64,000 nt of DNA from positions 3,935,001 through 3,999,000 of the forward strand of contig NZ_CP132336.1 in assembly GCF_030758315.1 (NCBI RefSeq). Direction: 5' to 3'. Of this stretch, positions 56,397-64,000 are shown piece after piece. The DNA comes from Pararhizobium sp. IMCC3301. GTDB taxonomy: Bacteria > Pseudomonadota > Alphaproteobacteria > Rhizobiales > GCA-2746425. The position numbers and the translations under genes are program-made. Position 1 is the first letter of the stretch, and each line of letters opens with the position of its first letter. The notes under the pieces were generated by a model, which was not told the DNA's origin, ran no database searches, and saw only the letters and a program-made list of their open reading frames with translations.

Positions 56397-56591
56397 AACG
56401 ATTACGACTACATCGGCGTCGGATCGGGCTCCGCCCGTTCGCTTCTGGCCGCACGGTTCGGCGAGGGCGGTGCGTGTGCTCTGGTGATCGAAGCCGGGGG
56501 GGCAAGATCGCGGATTCTGGCTGAGATTGGCAGTCGGATACTTCAAGACGATCTACAATTGAGCTATCAGCAAGGAGACCATCTACCATGA
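56397..56591 (+). pseudogene. GMC oxidoreductase (choline dehydrogenase-like) N-terminal stub
   Basis: The frame reads N-DYDYIGVGSGSARSLLAARF followed by VIEAGG, which is the FAD-binding start of GMC oxidoreductases such as choline dehydrogenase (normally YDYIIVGAGSAG...LLLEAGG). After about 40 recognisable residues the similarity ends, and the frame stops inside the start of the following sulfatase. No start codon or rest of the enzyme is present, so it is a deletion remnant. Its place before a BetC-like gene echoes bet gene clusters. Confidence 0.82.
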
Positions 56592-58141
56592 CGCGCCAGC
56601 CCAACATTCTTGTCATTCAGGCCGATCAACTGACCGCGCTCTGCCTTTCGGCCTATGGCCGACCTCTGGCCAAAACACCCAACATCGACCGGTTGTCAGA
56701 GGAAGGAACCGTCTTTTCACGGGCCTACTGCAACTATCCGGTCTGCGGCCCCTCACGCGCGTCGATGATGACAGGGCGTCTGCCCTCGCAGATTGGCGCT
56801 TTCGACAATGGCGCTCCGTTCGGCTGCCACGAGCCGACCTATGCACACTACCTGCGTCGTCTTGGTTACGACACGACGCTGATCGGCAAGATGCATTTCG
56901 TCGGCCCCGATCAACTGCACGGGTTCGAGCGGCGGCTGACGACGGATATCTATCCCTCGGATTTTGGCTGGACGGCGGACTGGCGGCAAACCCGGGAACC
57001 CTATTCCCCGTCACGAATGAGCCTGCAAGGCGTGGTCGAGGCAGGCACCTGCGTGCGCAGCCTGCAACTCGACTATGACGAACAGGTCTTCAATTCGGCG
57101 CGGCAAGAGCTTTTCGACCATGCCCGTCGCCCTGACGCGCGGCCTTTCCTGACCCATGTCTCATTCACCCATCCGCACAACCCTTTCGTCATCACGAAGG
57201 AATTCTGGAACCTCTACGAAGGCGTGGACATTCCGGATCCCGAGGTGGAGCATATTCCTGTCGACGCGCGCGATCCGTGGTCGCAACGTTACGCGAAGAC
57301 AATCCGCGAGGACGAGTTCGAGATCACACCAGAGCGGTTGACACGGGCGCGTCGCGCCTATTTCGCGATGGTTACCTACTTCGACAGTCTTGTCGGCGGC
57401 CTGATCGATGTCCTTGAATCCACAGGCGCACTTGCCGACACGGTCGTCATCATCACGTCGGATCACGGCGAGATGCTGGGCGAACGGGGGACGTGGTTCA
57501 AATTTCTGCCATTCGAGCCCTCGGTGCGTGTGCCACTCATCGTTCGCGGCCCTGGGTTTCGGGCTGGGCACAGCGAAACGGCGCTGGTCTCGCTGGTCGA
57601 TCTGCTCCCGACATTTACGGACATCGCCAGCGAAGGCAGTTTTGCAGATTTTGCCGCGCCGCGCGATGGCCGAAGTCTTTTCGCATTGCCATGCGCTGGA
57701 AGCACAAACGACCACGTGTTTATCGAGTTCACCGGAGAAGGCGTCTACGCCCCTGCACTGACACTCGTGCAGGGATCGAAGAAGCTGGTCGAATGTCGCA
57801 CTGATCCGCCGATGATGTTCGATCTGGACGATGATCCCGGGGAGCGGCGCAATATTGCCGGCACCGGCGACAGCGACGAGGCCGCCATGCGGGTGGTGAT
57901 GCGATTGCGCTGGGACGCAGAGAGATTGGACAGTGCGGTTCGGACCTCGCAGGAAAAGCGGCTCGATCTGCAGAAAGCGATGAAAGCAGGTCAGTTTCCC
58001 ACATGGGACTATGCACCGCCATTTGACGCCTCACGCGCCTTCGTCAGGGGCGCAATCGACCCCAATACGACCGCGACCAAATCGCAGAAACGGTTTCCCT
58101 TCGTTCCACCGACACCGCCGCAATTTCCAAGGTCACGATAA
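56588..58141 (+). CDS. betC: Choline-sulfatase-like sulfatase (BetC-like)
   Basis: A 517-residue sulfatase. Metal Asp13 is in VIQADQLTAL, formylglycine precursor Cys53 is in VCGPSRASMMTGRLPSQIGA, and KMHFVGPDQLHGFERRLTTD plus DIYPSDFGWTADW strongly resemble BetC. The end VRTSQEKRLDLQKAMKAGQF with WDY resembles the choline-sulfatase C-terminal domain. It likely hydrolyses choline-O-sulfate or a close ester in the cytoplasm. It overlaps the GMC stub and is divergent from the ROK operon; AAGGAG precedes the start. Confidence 0.9.
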   Translation: MTRQPNILVIQADQLTALCLSAYGRPLAKTPNIDRLSEEGTVFSRAYCNYPVCGPSRASMMTGRLPSQIGAFDNGAPFGCHEPTYAHYLRRLGYDTTLIGKMHFVGPDQLHGFERRLTTDIYPSDFGWTADWRQTREPYSPSRMSLQGVVEAGTCVRSLQLDYDEQVFNSARQELFDHARRPDARPFLTHVSFTHPHNPFVITKEFWNLYEGVDIPDPEVEHIPVDARDPWSQRYAKTIREDEFEITPERLTRARRAYFAMVTYFDSLVGGLIDVLESTGALADTVVIITSDHGEMLGERGTWFKFLPFEPSVRVPLIVRGPGFRAGHSETALVSLVDLLPTFTDIASEGSFADFAAPRDGRSLFALPCAGSTNDHVFIEFTGEGVYAPALTLVQGSKKLVECRTDPPMMFDLDDDPGERRNIAGTGDSDEAAMRVVMRLRWDAERLDSAVRTSQEKRLDLQKAMKAGQFPTWDYAPPFDASRAFVRGAIDPNTTATKSQKRFPFVPPTPPQFPRSR

Positions 58142-58690
58142 TTCGCAATCAGCGATATTGGGGCAGGGCGCTTCAGTCTTTCGCTGTCGAGCGTTATCTT
58201 TCACCGGATCGGTTTGGCAATGATTTGCTGATGGCTTGTCCCTCTCGCGCTACCAGCGAAGGAAATGCCTGAGCTCGGTCAACAGGTCGCAACTTGAGAC
58301 ATATGCATTGCGTTCTCGGCTTTCCCTTCCCAACACTCTGGCGACCTGTCAGACGAACGGATGATTGAAGGCTTGCGCATCCGTGGCAGGGGCGAACGAG
58401 CGCAGGAGGCCAGAGTCGCTATGATCAAGGATTGCGCCGCCCTTTGGGGCGGACGAGAGACGCGGACCAAGTCCTGACCCTAGCAATCCAGCTTGGATGT
58501 CTCGACACCGTGTTGCGGCGCGCTGTTGTTCTCAACCGAAGCCAAAAGGGCACTGACCAGAACACGCCCGGCCTCTGTCACATCTTAGCGGAGGACGATG
58601 ACTTCCTTTGTAAAATGTTTCAAAAACGCGATGGCCTCTACGATCGCCACCACTGCGTTGGTCGAACCGGTGATGAAGCCATAGGGCGGA
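58142..58690. other. Degenerate gap without recognisable gene
   Basis: About 550 bases between betC and the truncated EamA copy. Open frames on both strands are short and interrupted and show no family motif. It is probably decayed sequence at the right junction of the putative island. Confidence 0.5.
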
Positions 58691-59182
58691 TGGGTCGGGA
58701 TATTGCTGGTGTCCTTCGGAATCAGCATTCTGTTTTTCGGCCGCAGACACGCGCACGCCAATCCTCAGGCTGTCGTGGCCGCAGTTCTGACAGGATTTGC
58801 CATCGCCTCCTATTCGGTTGTCGATGGTCTGGGAGTGCGGGCCTCGCAAAGCCCGCTGGGTTATATTGGCTGGCTGTTTCTGCTGGAATGCATTCCCGGT
58901 GCCTGGTTTATTCTCTACCGCCGCCGGGTGCTGAGTGCGGTGCGCTGGCGAACCATTCTTATCGGTTTCGTCGGCGGCCTCGTCTCGGCCGTTGCCTATG
59001 GACTGGCGATTTATGCAAAAAGCCTGACCAGCCTTGGCACCGTGTCGGCCATTCGCGAATCCAGCGTTATCATTGCTGCGCTGATTGGCGTGATCTGGTT
59101 CAAGGAGCGCCCCTGGAAACTGCGCCTGCTGGCCGCCTCTGTTGTTGCAGGCGGGGTGATTTTACTGGCGCTGCGGGTCTGA
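58691..59182 (+). pseudogene. EamA transporter, 5'-truncated duplicate
   Basis: The second half of the EamA gene at 49371 is repeated here in the same orientation (about residues 121-280). The first about 120 codons and the start are missing; the reading frame remains open to a different C-terminal end (LALRV instead of LALGGRP). About a dozen substitutions separate the copies, some silent. It is unlikely to make a functional transporter. It forms the right boundary of the putative island. Confidence 0.92.
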
Positions 59183-59257
59183 AGCGGCAGCGATAGAGAT
59201 ACTGCTATCTCGCACCCGCAGCTTTCGCCGCAGATACGCCATATCCTCGGCTTCCCT

Positions 59258-59764
59258 TCAGGAAATCGTAAAGCCAGCGGCTTCTTCGATCTTTGCCAGG
59301 CGATCCATGCTCTCGGGCGACCAGGTCTCTTTGAAAATATAAAACCTTTCAACCCTGCGCTCTTCCCCTGGCAGAATGACCCACGGCTGTTTTGAGCAGG
59401 TGTATATATGCACATCTGGCGGTAATTGGTCCGGGTCATCAAGCGTGCCAACGCGAATGAACCGGATACGTTCACGTAAACCGCCCATATTGTAGTTGCT
59501 CCAAAGCGCGACTTTGCATTTGCAGCATCGGGTAATGATCTGGCCAGTGCCACTGGGTGTGGGAACCGTAATTTCCTCAACTTCACCCGAAATCAGCTCC
59601 ACCCGATCAGCCTCAAAAAGGGCGTTCAGTGCAAAGGACGAACCGGAGTTTTTCTGACAGCCGCGGCAGTGGCAGCAATGTACGATCAAAGGTTCTGAAA
59701 TTACCTGATAACGCATATAGCCACATGTGCAGCCACCATCCCTTGTTTGGGACTTGTTGTTCAT
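59258..59764 (-). CDS. GFA (glutathione-dependent formaldehyde-activating/CENP-V) family protein
   Basis: A 168-residue zinc protein. The Cys pattern is GGCTCGYMRYQV (CxC), HCCHCRGCQK (CxxC) and a later CCKCK, as in the GFA fold. The family contains S-hydroxymethylglutathione synthases and many proteins of unknown function, so a formaldehyde role is not assured. Start at 59764 is supported by GGAG five bases upstream. It is downstream of a truncated haemoglobin gene on the same strand. Confidence 0.87.
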   Translation of the reverse strand: MNNKSQTRDGGCTCGYMRYQVISEPLIVHCCHCRGCQKNSGSSFALNALFEADRVELISGEVEEITVPTPSGTGQIITRCCKCKVALWSNYNMGGLRERIRFIRVGTLDDPDQLPPDVHIYTCSKQPWVILPGEERRVERFYIFKETWSPESMDRLAKIEEAAGFTIS

Positions 59765-59860
59765 GGCCTCCTCGATTTTTTGGTTTCCGCTGAAAGATGG
59801 TGTGCCGGGTTGCAGGCTCTTTGAAAGGAACCTGCCGAAGTTTCCTGACAACCAGTTGGG

Positions 59861-60229
59861 CTATGCTGTCACGATATCCGCTTTGAGGCCATCGAGGAAG
59901 CCCATCACCTCGCCGCCTTCGGTTTCGCCAACGCCAAGCTCGCCCGCAACACTGACGACGATCTCGATAAATCGCGTCCAGTCGGTTTGCGTTATCCCCA
60001 TTCCGTGGTGCGCAAGCGCCATGTCGCGCCCGGTATAATACATCTGCCCACCGGTTTGATTGACCAGATAGTCGATCAGAATTTGCAGATCACGGGCGTT
60101 GCGGTCGGAACTGCGATTTTCCCAAAAGCGTCCAAGAATGTCATCCTGTTGTGCCTGGTCGATCAGTTTGGTTGCGAACATTGCAATTGCATCATAGCCG
60201 CCAAGGCGGGAGTAGAGAGAGTTTGTCAT
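59861..60229 (-). CDS. glbN: Truncated haemoglobin, group 1-like
   Basis: A 122-residue globin with the truncated fold. The start SLYSRLGGYDAIAMFATKLI is typical of trHbN, and GRDMALAHHGMGIT carries the proximal His (about residue 74). It binds oxygen or nitric oxide; NO detoxification is a common role. GGAG lies nine bases before the ATG. It is followed by the GFA gene and preceded by the osmC gene, all minus strand, suggesting a small stress-related group. Confidence 0.9.
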   Translation of the reverse strand: MTNSLYSRLGGYDAIAMFATKLIDQAQQDDILGRFWENRSSDRNARDLQILIDYLVNQTGGQMYYTGRDMALAHHGMGITQTDWTRFIEIVVSVAGELGVGETEGGEVMGFLDGLKADIVTA

Positions 60230-60417
60230 TCTCGATATCTCCTGAATTTGAGTTGAGTTTCAGCTATCGCGGTTTTCTAACCGAGGTGTCCGGGTCTGTT
60301 ACCTGCGCCGACAGCCACGCGGATTATCAACAGTTTGATCGAGGCAAAGATGGTGCCGCACTTGAAGAGACGAACATGGCGAGCGGCACCAAAATATTGC
60401 TCTTTGATAGGGAGCGG

Positions 60418-60933
60418 TCAGGCAATCCTGACTTCTACCTTTGAAGGCGTTTCACGGCGACAGCCGTCAGCGACCGGGGAATGCGCCACCGCGAAATCAA
60501 CAATCTCACGCAGAATTTTTTGGTCCACTCCCGCAGCACCAATAGTAACGCGGGTTCGCAAGCTCAGAGGGCCGGCACGAACCGATTTGTCCAGGCCGAG
60601 CAAGCCCCGGTCGTCAGAAACGCTGTCGGTTGTGACTTCAAGCGTGTCCAGCGTTACCCCTGACTGTGCAGCATGCAACGCTATTCTGGTGGCGTCACAG
60701 GTTGCCAGAGCTGCGCGTGACAGCCAGCCCGGTGACGGCGCCGAACCGCCGCCTCCGATGGCTTGGGGCATGTCGGTTACGATCGTGTTGCCGTCCTCGT
60801 CGGTGGCCCGGCAGCGCAGGCCATCTTCCATAACCGCAGTGATCGGAGGGTCGTTGCTCAGCGCGTCTTGCGGGTTTTCATTCAAGTAGGCGATAACATC
60901 TTTAACTGAATTCTGGATGTGTTCGACAGACAT
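60418..60933 (-). CDS. OsmC-family protein
   Basis: A 171-residue OsmC/Ohr-superfamily protein. The first helix-to-strand region GGGGSAPSPGWLSRAALATC contains the first redox Cys (about residue 99), but the second Cys, expected near residue 155, is in AHSPVADGCRRETPS. These peroxiredoxin-like proteins reduce organic peroxides or have less clear roles. It is divergent from the frameshifted LysR gene, which may have regulated it. Confidence 0.88.
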   Translation of the reverse strand: MSVEHIQNSVKDVIAYLNENPQDALSNDPPITAVMEDGLRCRATDEDGNTIVTDMPQAIGGGGSAPSPGWLSRAALATCDATRIALHAAQSGVTLDTLEVTTDSVSDDRGLLGLDKSVRAGPLSLRTRVTIGAAGVDQKILREIVDFAVAHSPVADGCRRETPSKVEVRIA

Positions 60934-61162
60934 CTTATTCTCCCTTTATGAAGTCCTGTTCCCCTTCAAGGCGTCGCAGATGCTTGTATGTCTGCACAAG
61001 CAATGCGCGAGGATTGTTCGCGCTGAAGCTGGATTTCGTTTGCCAGTGTGCAGAGTTCAGGCCTTTTTTACTTGCCAAAATGGTCGCACCGGATCACGTT
61101 TTTGGGAATTGGAGAAAAATCGACAGCCGTTTTGCAAAAATGCACATGGCGGGGGAAACCGG

Positions 61163-62040
61163 ATGCAATGGGATGATGCGCGCATATTTCTGACCGTAGC
61201 CCGTGAGGGTTCAATCAGCAGTGCGGCCAAGCGGTTGGGCGTGCAGCATTCCACCGTTTCGCGCCGTATTCGCGCGTTAGAGCAAAAACTGGCGACGCCT
61301 TTGGTTGAACGCAAGGCATCCGGCTATGTCCTGACCGAGGCCGGAGAAGAATTGAAACAATCCGCCAGCCGGATCGAGAACGAGCTGTTGTTCTCGATCC
61401 GGCTGGCGGTCAAGCCGAAGACGTCGCGGGGGAGTTGCGGGTCACAGCAATTGCCAACATGGCATCGACTGTGCTGATGCCGTATTTTGCGCGGTTCAGT
61501 GCCGCATACCCAAGGATCGAACTGAGCGTTCAGGTCACCAATGATTCCGTGCGCCTGTCAGAGCGCGAGGCCGATGTGGCAATCCGGCAGACCAACGAAC
61601 CGCTGGAAACCTTAATCGGTACGCGCCTGACAACCGTTGCTTCGGCCGTCTATGGCGCGCGCGATTACTGTGCGGCGGTCAAATCGGGTCGGGCGGCGGA
61701 AAAATGGATTGGAGTTGATTGCTGCGAATATCACAGAGCCTGGACCAAGCAGGCCTGGCCGCAAGCTGAACACGAATTCTACGTCGACGAAACCTCGCTG
61801 ACACTTGGGGCGTTGAAACAAGGGCTGGGTGTCGGTTTTCTGCCCTGCTTTCTGGGTGACAGCGACCCCGAGCTGGCGCGGTTTCGCGAACCTGAAAAGC
61901 AACATGAACTTGGGCTATGGCTGTTGTATCACCGTGATCTGCGCAACACCAAACGCGTGACACTGTTTCGCGAGCATATGCAGCGTGAGATCAAACAAGC
62001 CGCCGCGCTGTTCGAAGGCGCGGCACCAGCGTCGAACTAG
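61163..62040 (+). pseudogene. LysR-family regulator, frameshifted
   Basis: The 5' part (from ATG 61163, preceded by GGGGGAA) encodes a normal LysR HTH, MQWDDARIFLTVAREGSISS then RLGVQHSTVSRRIRALEQKL. At about codon 75-82 the frame changes. The effector domain, from A-E-D-V-A-G-E-L-R-V-T-A to the stop at 62040, is in another frame. The switch coincides with the end of a perfect 20-base inverted repeat (61362-61409). True mutation and sequence error are both possible. The effector half is otherwise intact, so the event is recent. Confidence 0.88.
61362..61409. repeat. Perfect 20-base inverted repeat, 8-base loop, inside LysR gene
   Basis: CCGCCAGCCGGATCGAGAAC (61362-61381) and its exact reverse complement (61390-61409) flank GAGCTGTT. 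The left arm encodes the expected LysR linker sequence; the right arm lies where family sequence is lost and the frame changes. Confidence 0.95.
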
Positions 62041-62111
62041 TCAGGCGCGCCGTTCAGGCTCAGGCCCCATCAATTTCAATGGTGCCGAATGACGCCGGAG
62101 AAACGTCGCGT

Positions 62112-62615
62112 CTATTCAAGCGGCAGAGGTATGTCCGGCCAATCTTTTGTGATTTCTGCCTGAACGGGGCGATCGAGATAAGTCGTCAGAACGACATAGC
62201 TCTTTGTTCCACGCACGCCGGGCAGGGCATAAAGCTGGGCGAGGAACTTTTCCATCGCATCGGCATTTTCCGTTCTGATTTTCATGATCACGCAGGTATC
62301 GCCTGTCACCGAATGCAGTTCCTCCACTTCTGGAAAAGCGCGTAGTTTCATCATCCGTTCGCTCTTGCCCCAACCATTTGCGTCAACATGCACAAAGGCC
62401 AGAAAGGGCTTGCCAATCGCCGCGCCATCAATGGCAATCGATGTACCTGTGATGGTACCGGATGCTTTCAGCTTCTTGACCCGTTCGTGCACTGCTGGAG
62501 CTGAAAGCCCTACGGATTGACCAATGTCGGCGTAACTCTGACGGGCATCGCGCGCCAACTCGCCTAATATTGTTCGGTCAAAAGGGTCCAGGGGGCGGTC
62601 AATTGCATGGCTCAT
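62112..62615 (-). CDS. Lrp/AsnC-family transcriptional regulator
   Basis: A 167-residue Lrp-type protein. The HTH (about residues 9-60) is LDPFDRTILGELARDARQSY then VGLSAPAVHERVKKLK; the RAM ligand domain (about 70-150) includes VTGDTCVIMKIRTENADAME. Start at 62615 is supported by GAGGAT and the family N-terminus. It is divergent from a LysE-type exporter, the usual pairing in which an amino acid induces its own export. Confidence 0.92.
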   Translation of the reverse strand: MSHAIDRPLDPFDRTILGELARDARQSYADIGQSVGLSAPAVHERVKKLKASGTITGTSIAIDGAAIGKPFLAFVHVDANGWGKSERMMKLRAFPEVEELHSVTGDTCVIMKIRTENADAMEKFLAQLYALPGVRGTKSYVVLTTYLDRPVQAEITKDWPDIPLPLE

Positions 62616-62795
62616 CTGAATATCCTCTGTTTCTTCAATCATTCAGCAATAAAGTCTTGAGCAGAATTTTATTCAGCTTAACCTAATATATACAGAACGT
62701 CATTCGGATATATTCGGTTTCGGTCTACATCGCTACGCCGCTTGATGCGGTCGCCTGGGTGCGATCGCTCAATCTGGAGAAATGGAGACTTTGTG

Positions 62796-63422
62796 ATGAC
62801 GTTAGAAATTTTTGCAATTTTTCTGGTAACCACGGCCGTCGTCGTCTTTTCACCCGGCGCAGCAGCCATTGCCGTTGCTTCACAAGGAGCCGCAAACGGA
62901 GGGCGAAAAGCCCTGGCCGGAGCCGTTGGAATTGCTGCAGCCAACGTTGTCTATTTTGTGTTATCGGCCACTGGTATTGCCTCACTCATCATCGCTTCCG
63001 GCACAGCTTTCATGATCATCAAGTGGGTCGGCGTTGGGTATCTGATCTGGTTGGGCCTCAACGCGTTTTTCAGTCCAGGCGGTGCCATTCAAATCAGACG
63101 CAACCAAAGCCCGTCGAGTACCCGGAGGCTGTTTAGCCAGGGCTTCATCATCGAGTTCGCAAATCCCAAGGCCCTGCTGTATTTCTCGGCGATCCTGCCT
63201 CAGTTCATCGATGCGAATGCCCCGATACTCCTGCAAATTCTTATTATGGGCGCTACTACACTGGTCATCGATCTGATATCTTACACGTGCTACGCCTTTC
63301 TGGGTGATTTCCTCACGCGTGGCGGATTAAAGCGCTGGGTGATCGGCGCGGTTAACAAGTCCGCTGGCGCAGCATTGCTGTTTGCTGCATTCCGGATGGC
63401 AAGCGTTAGCGCAACCAGATAG
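62796..63422 (+). CDS. LysE-family amino-acid exporter
   Basis: A 208-residue membrane protein with about six helices. The family start FLVTTAVVVFSPGAAAIAVA with its SPGP-like motif (here SPGA) and the G-x-R-x-A-L-A-G-A-V-G-I-A-A block are present, and FIIEFANPKALLYFSAILPQF occupies the middle (about residues 118-138). GGAG lies about seven bases before the ATG. It exports amino acids or similar solutes; control by the divergent Lrp protein is likely. Confidence 0.9.
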   Translation: MTLEIFAIFLVTTAVVVFSPGAAAIAVASQGAANGGRKALAGAVGIAAANVVYFVLSATGIASLIIASGTAFMIIKWVGVGYLIWLGLNAFFSPGGAIQIRRNQSPSSTRRLFSQGFIIEFANPKALLYFSAILPQFIDANAPILLQILIMGATTLVIDLISYTCYAFLGDFLTRGGLKRWVIGAVNKSAGAALLFAAFRMASVSATR

Positions 63423-63482
63423 TTCGAGCACCTGAAGACCCTGATTTAGAAGCTGGTGACGGCAATCCATGGAGAAGGCGAC

Positions 63483-64000
63483 ATGACCGGATTTTCATAT
63501 CAGTTGTACAGCTCCCGCAATGTCCCGGCTTTGAGCGACACTTTGACCATGCTGGCACGTCTGGGTTATACCGCAGTGGAGGGCTATGGCGGGTTATTTG
63601 CGGATCGTTCTGCCGTTGACAATCTGGTTGCCAGTCTGGGTGACAGCGGTCTGAAAATGCCAACTGCTCATATGGACATCGATATGGTGGAAAATCAGTC
63701 AGACCGGGTGCTGAAAATTGCCAGATCCGTCGGCATTGAAACTGTCTTTGTGCCGTTTTTGCTGCCCGAGGAGCGCCCGTCATCTACGGTTGGCTGGCGC
63801 GAGTTCGGCAAAAGGCTGGATGCAGCCGGTGCACCCTTGCGCGCTGCGGGCCTTGGCTTCGGCTGGCATAATCATGATTTTGAATTCTGCCCCGTCTCCA
63901 CCGGGGAGATTCCGATGGATCTCATTCTTGAAGCCGCGCCAACGCTGGCATGGGAAGCAGATATTGCCTGGATTGTGCGCGGTGGAAGCGACCCGTTGGA
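63483..64000 (+). CDS. Sugar phosphate isomerase/epimerase (AP-endonuclease-2-like TIM barrel), 3'-truncated by window edge
   Basis: An open frame from ATG 63483 (GGAGAAGG just upstream) to the window end, 172 codons seen. The start TGFSYQLYSSRNVPALSDTL and the metal-site-like GWHNHDFEF (about residues 122-130) followed by WEADIAWIVRGG are typical of the xylose-isomerase-like TIM-barrel family. The C-terminus is outside the window. It is downstream of lysE on the same strand with a 60-base gap; substrate unknown. Confidence 0.85.
   Translation, partial: MTGFSYQLYSSRNVPALSDTLTMLARLGYTAVEGYGGLFADRSAVDNLVASLGDSGLKMPTAHMDIDMVENQSDRVLKIARSVGIETVFVPFLLPEERPSSTVGWREFGKRLDAAGAPLRAAGLGFGWHNHDFEFCPVSTGEIPMDLILEAAPTLAWEADIAWIVRGGSDPL

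Larger units (their letters stand above)
50229..58690. mobile_element. Putative integrated island between EamA direct repeats
   Basis: The about 8.5 kb between the two EamA copies carries two sulfatases, a TAXI-TRAP system, a ROK regulator and a GMC stub. A complete gene at one end and a 5'-truncated copy at the other, in the same orientation, is what single-crossover insertion of a circle carrying the EamA 3' part would leave. No integrase was found, so this is inference. Confidence 0.5.

Noticed and set aside
58432-59196. A separate plus-strand protein of about 254 residues
   Set aside because: It runs out of frame through the duplicated EamA segment and mirrors the same out-of-frame reading in the complete copy (49928-50275), so it is a shadow.

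Overview
The window is a 64 kb stretch of a GC-rich alphaproteobacterial chromosome. TRAP, tripartite-tricarboxylate (TTT) and ABC uptake systems with LysR, GntR, DeoR and ROK regulators, a PhnWAY phosphonate pathway, a BetC-like sulfatase and a D-tartrate dehydratase together fit a Hyphomicrobiales- or Rhodobacterales-like organism with a broad catabolic repertoire. No rRNA, tRNA, CRISPR array or phage gene was recognised. Almost everything is substrate uptake, catabolism and the matching regulators.

Layout. 1-0.95 kb: transposase cut by the window edge. 1.1-9.2 kb: LysR regulator divergent from a DctPQM TRAP transporter, D-aminoacylase, Gfo/Idh/MocA oxidoreductase and DegT-family aminotransferase. 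9.3-9.6 kb: decayed IS3 remnant. 9.65-11.1 kb: catalase. 11.5-20.3 kb: polyol/sugar locus, with DeoR-BtpA-FGGY kinase-HAD phosphatase on the minus strand and, divergently, an SDR dehydrogenase and a MalEFGK-type ABC importer. 20.4-26 kb: TctCBA transporter (tctB frameshifted) divergent from GntR-SDR-arylmalonate decarboxylase/maleate isomerase-like protein. 26-34.6 kb: FAD amine/amino-acid oxidase divergent from a second GntR, a TAXI-TRAP transporter with fused permease, UspA, D-tartrate dehydratase and an SMP-30 lactonase. 34.8-42.5 kb: GAF histidine kinase and response regulator, an RbsBAC-type sugar ABC importer with two permeases, and a PfkB (KDG-type) kinase. 42.5-49.3 kb: LysR, Na/Pi cotransporter family protein, phnW, phnA, phnY, which convert 2-aminoethylphosphonate to acetate and phosphate. 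49.4-59.2 kb: an EamA transporter, then a block with an overlapping ROK/TRAP-permease/TAXI-receptor/sulfatase operon, a GMC oxidoreductase stub and a second sulfatase, closed by a truncated second copy of the same EamA gene. 59.2-64 kb: GFA protein, truncated haemoglobin, OsmC, a frameshifted LysR gene, Lrp and LysE, and the start of a sugar-phosphate isomerase.

Most unusual points. (1) Two genes (tctB and a LysR gene) are frameshifted exactly where the sequence becomes a perfect 19-20 bp inverted repeat with a tiny loop, as expected from template-switch mutation or a fold-back sequence artefact; a third such palindrome is intergenic. (2) The 8.5 kb sulfatase/TAXI-TRAP/ROK block lies between a complete and a 5'-truncated copy of the same EamA gene in direct orientation, the geometry left by single-crossover integration. 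(3) An AMDase-like protein keeps only one of the two family cysteines and sits next to an SDR lacking the YxxxK lysine. (4) Short tandem repeats sit at or in front of three start codons. (5) A hairpin follows nearly every periplasmic-receptor gene.
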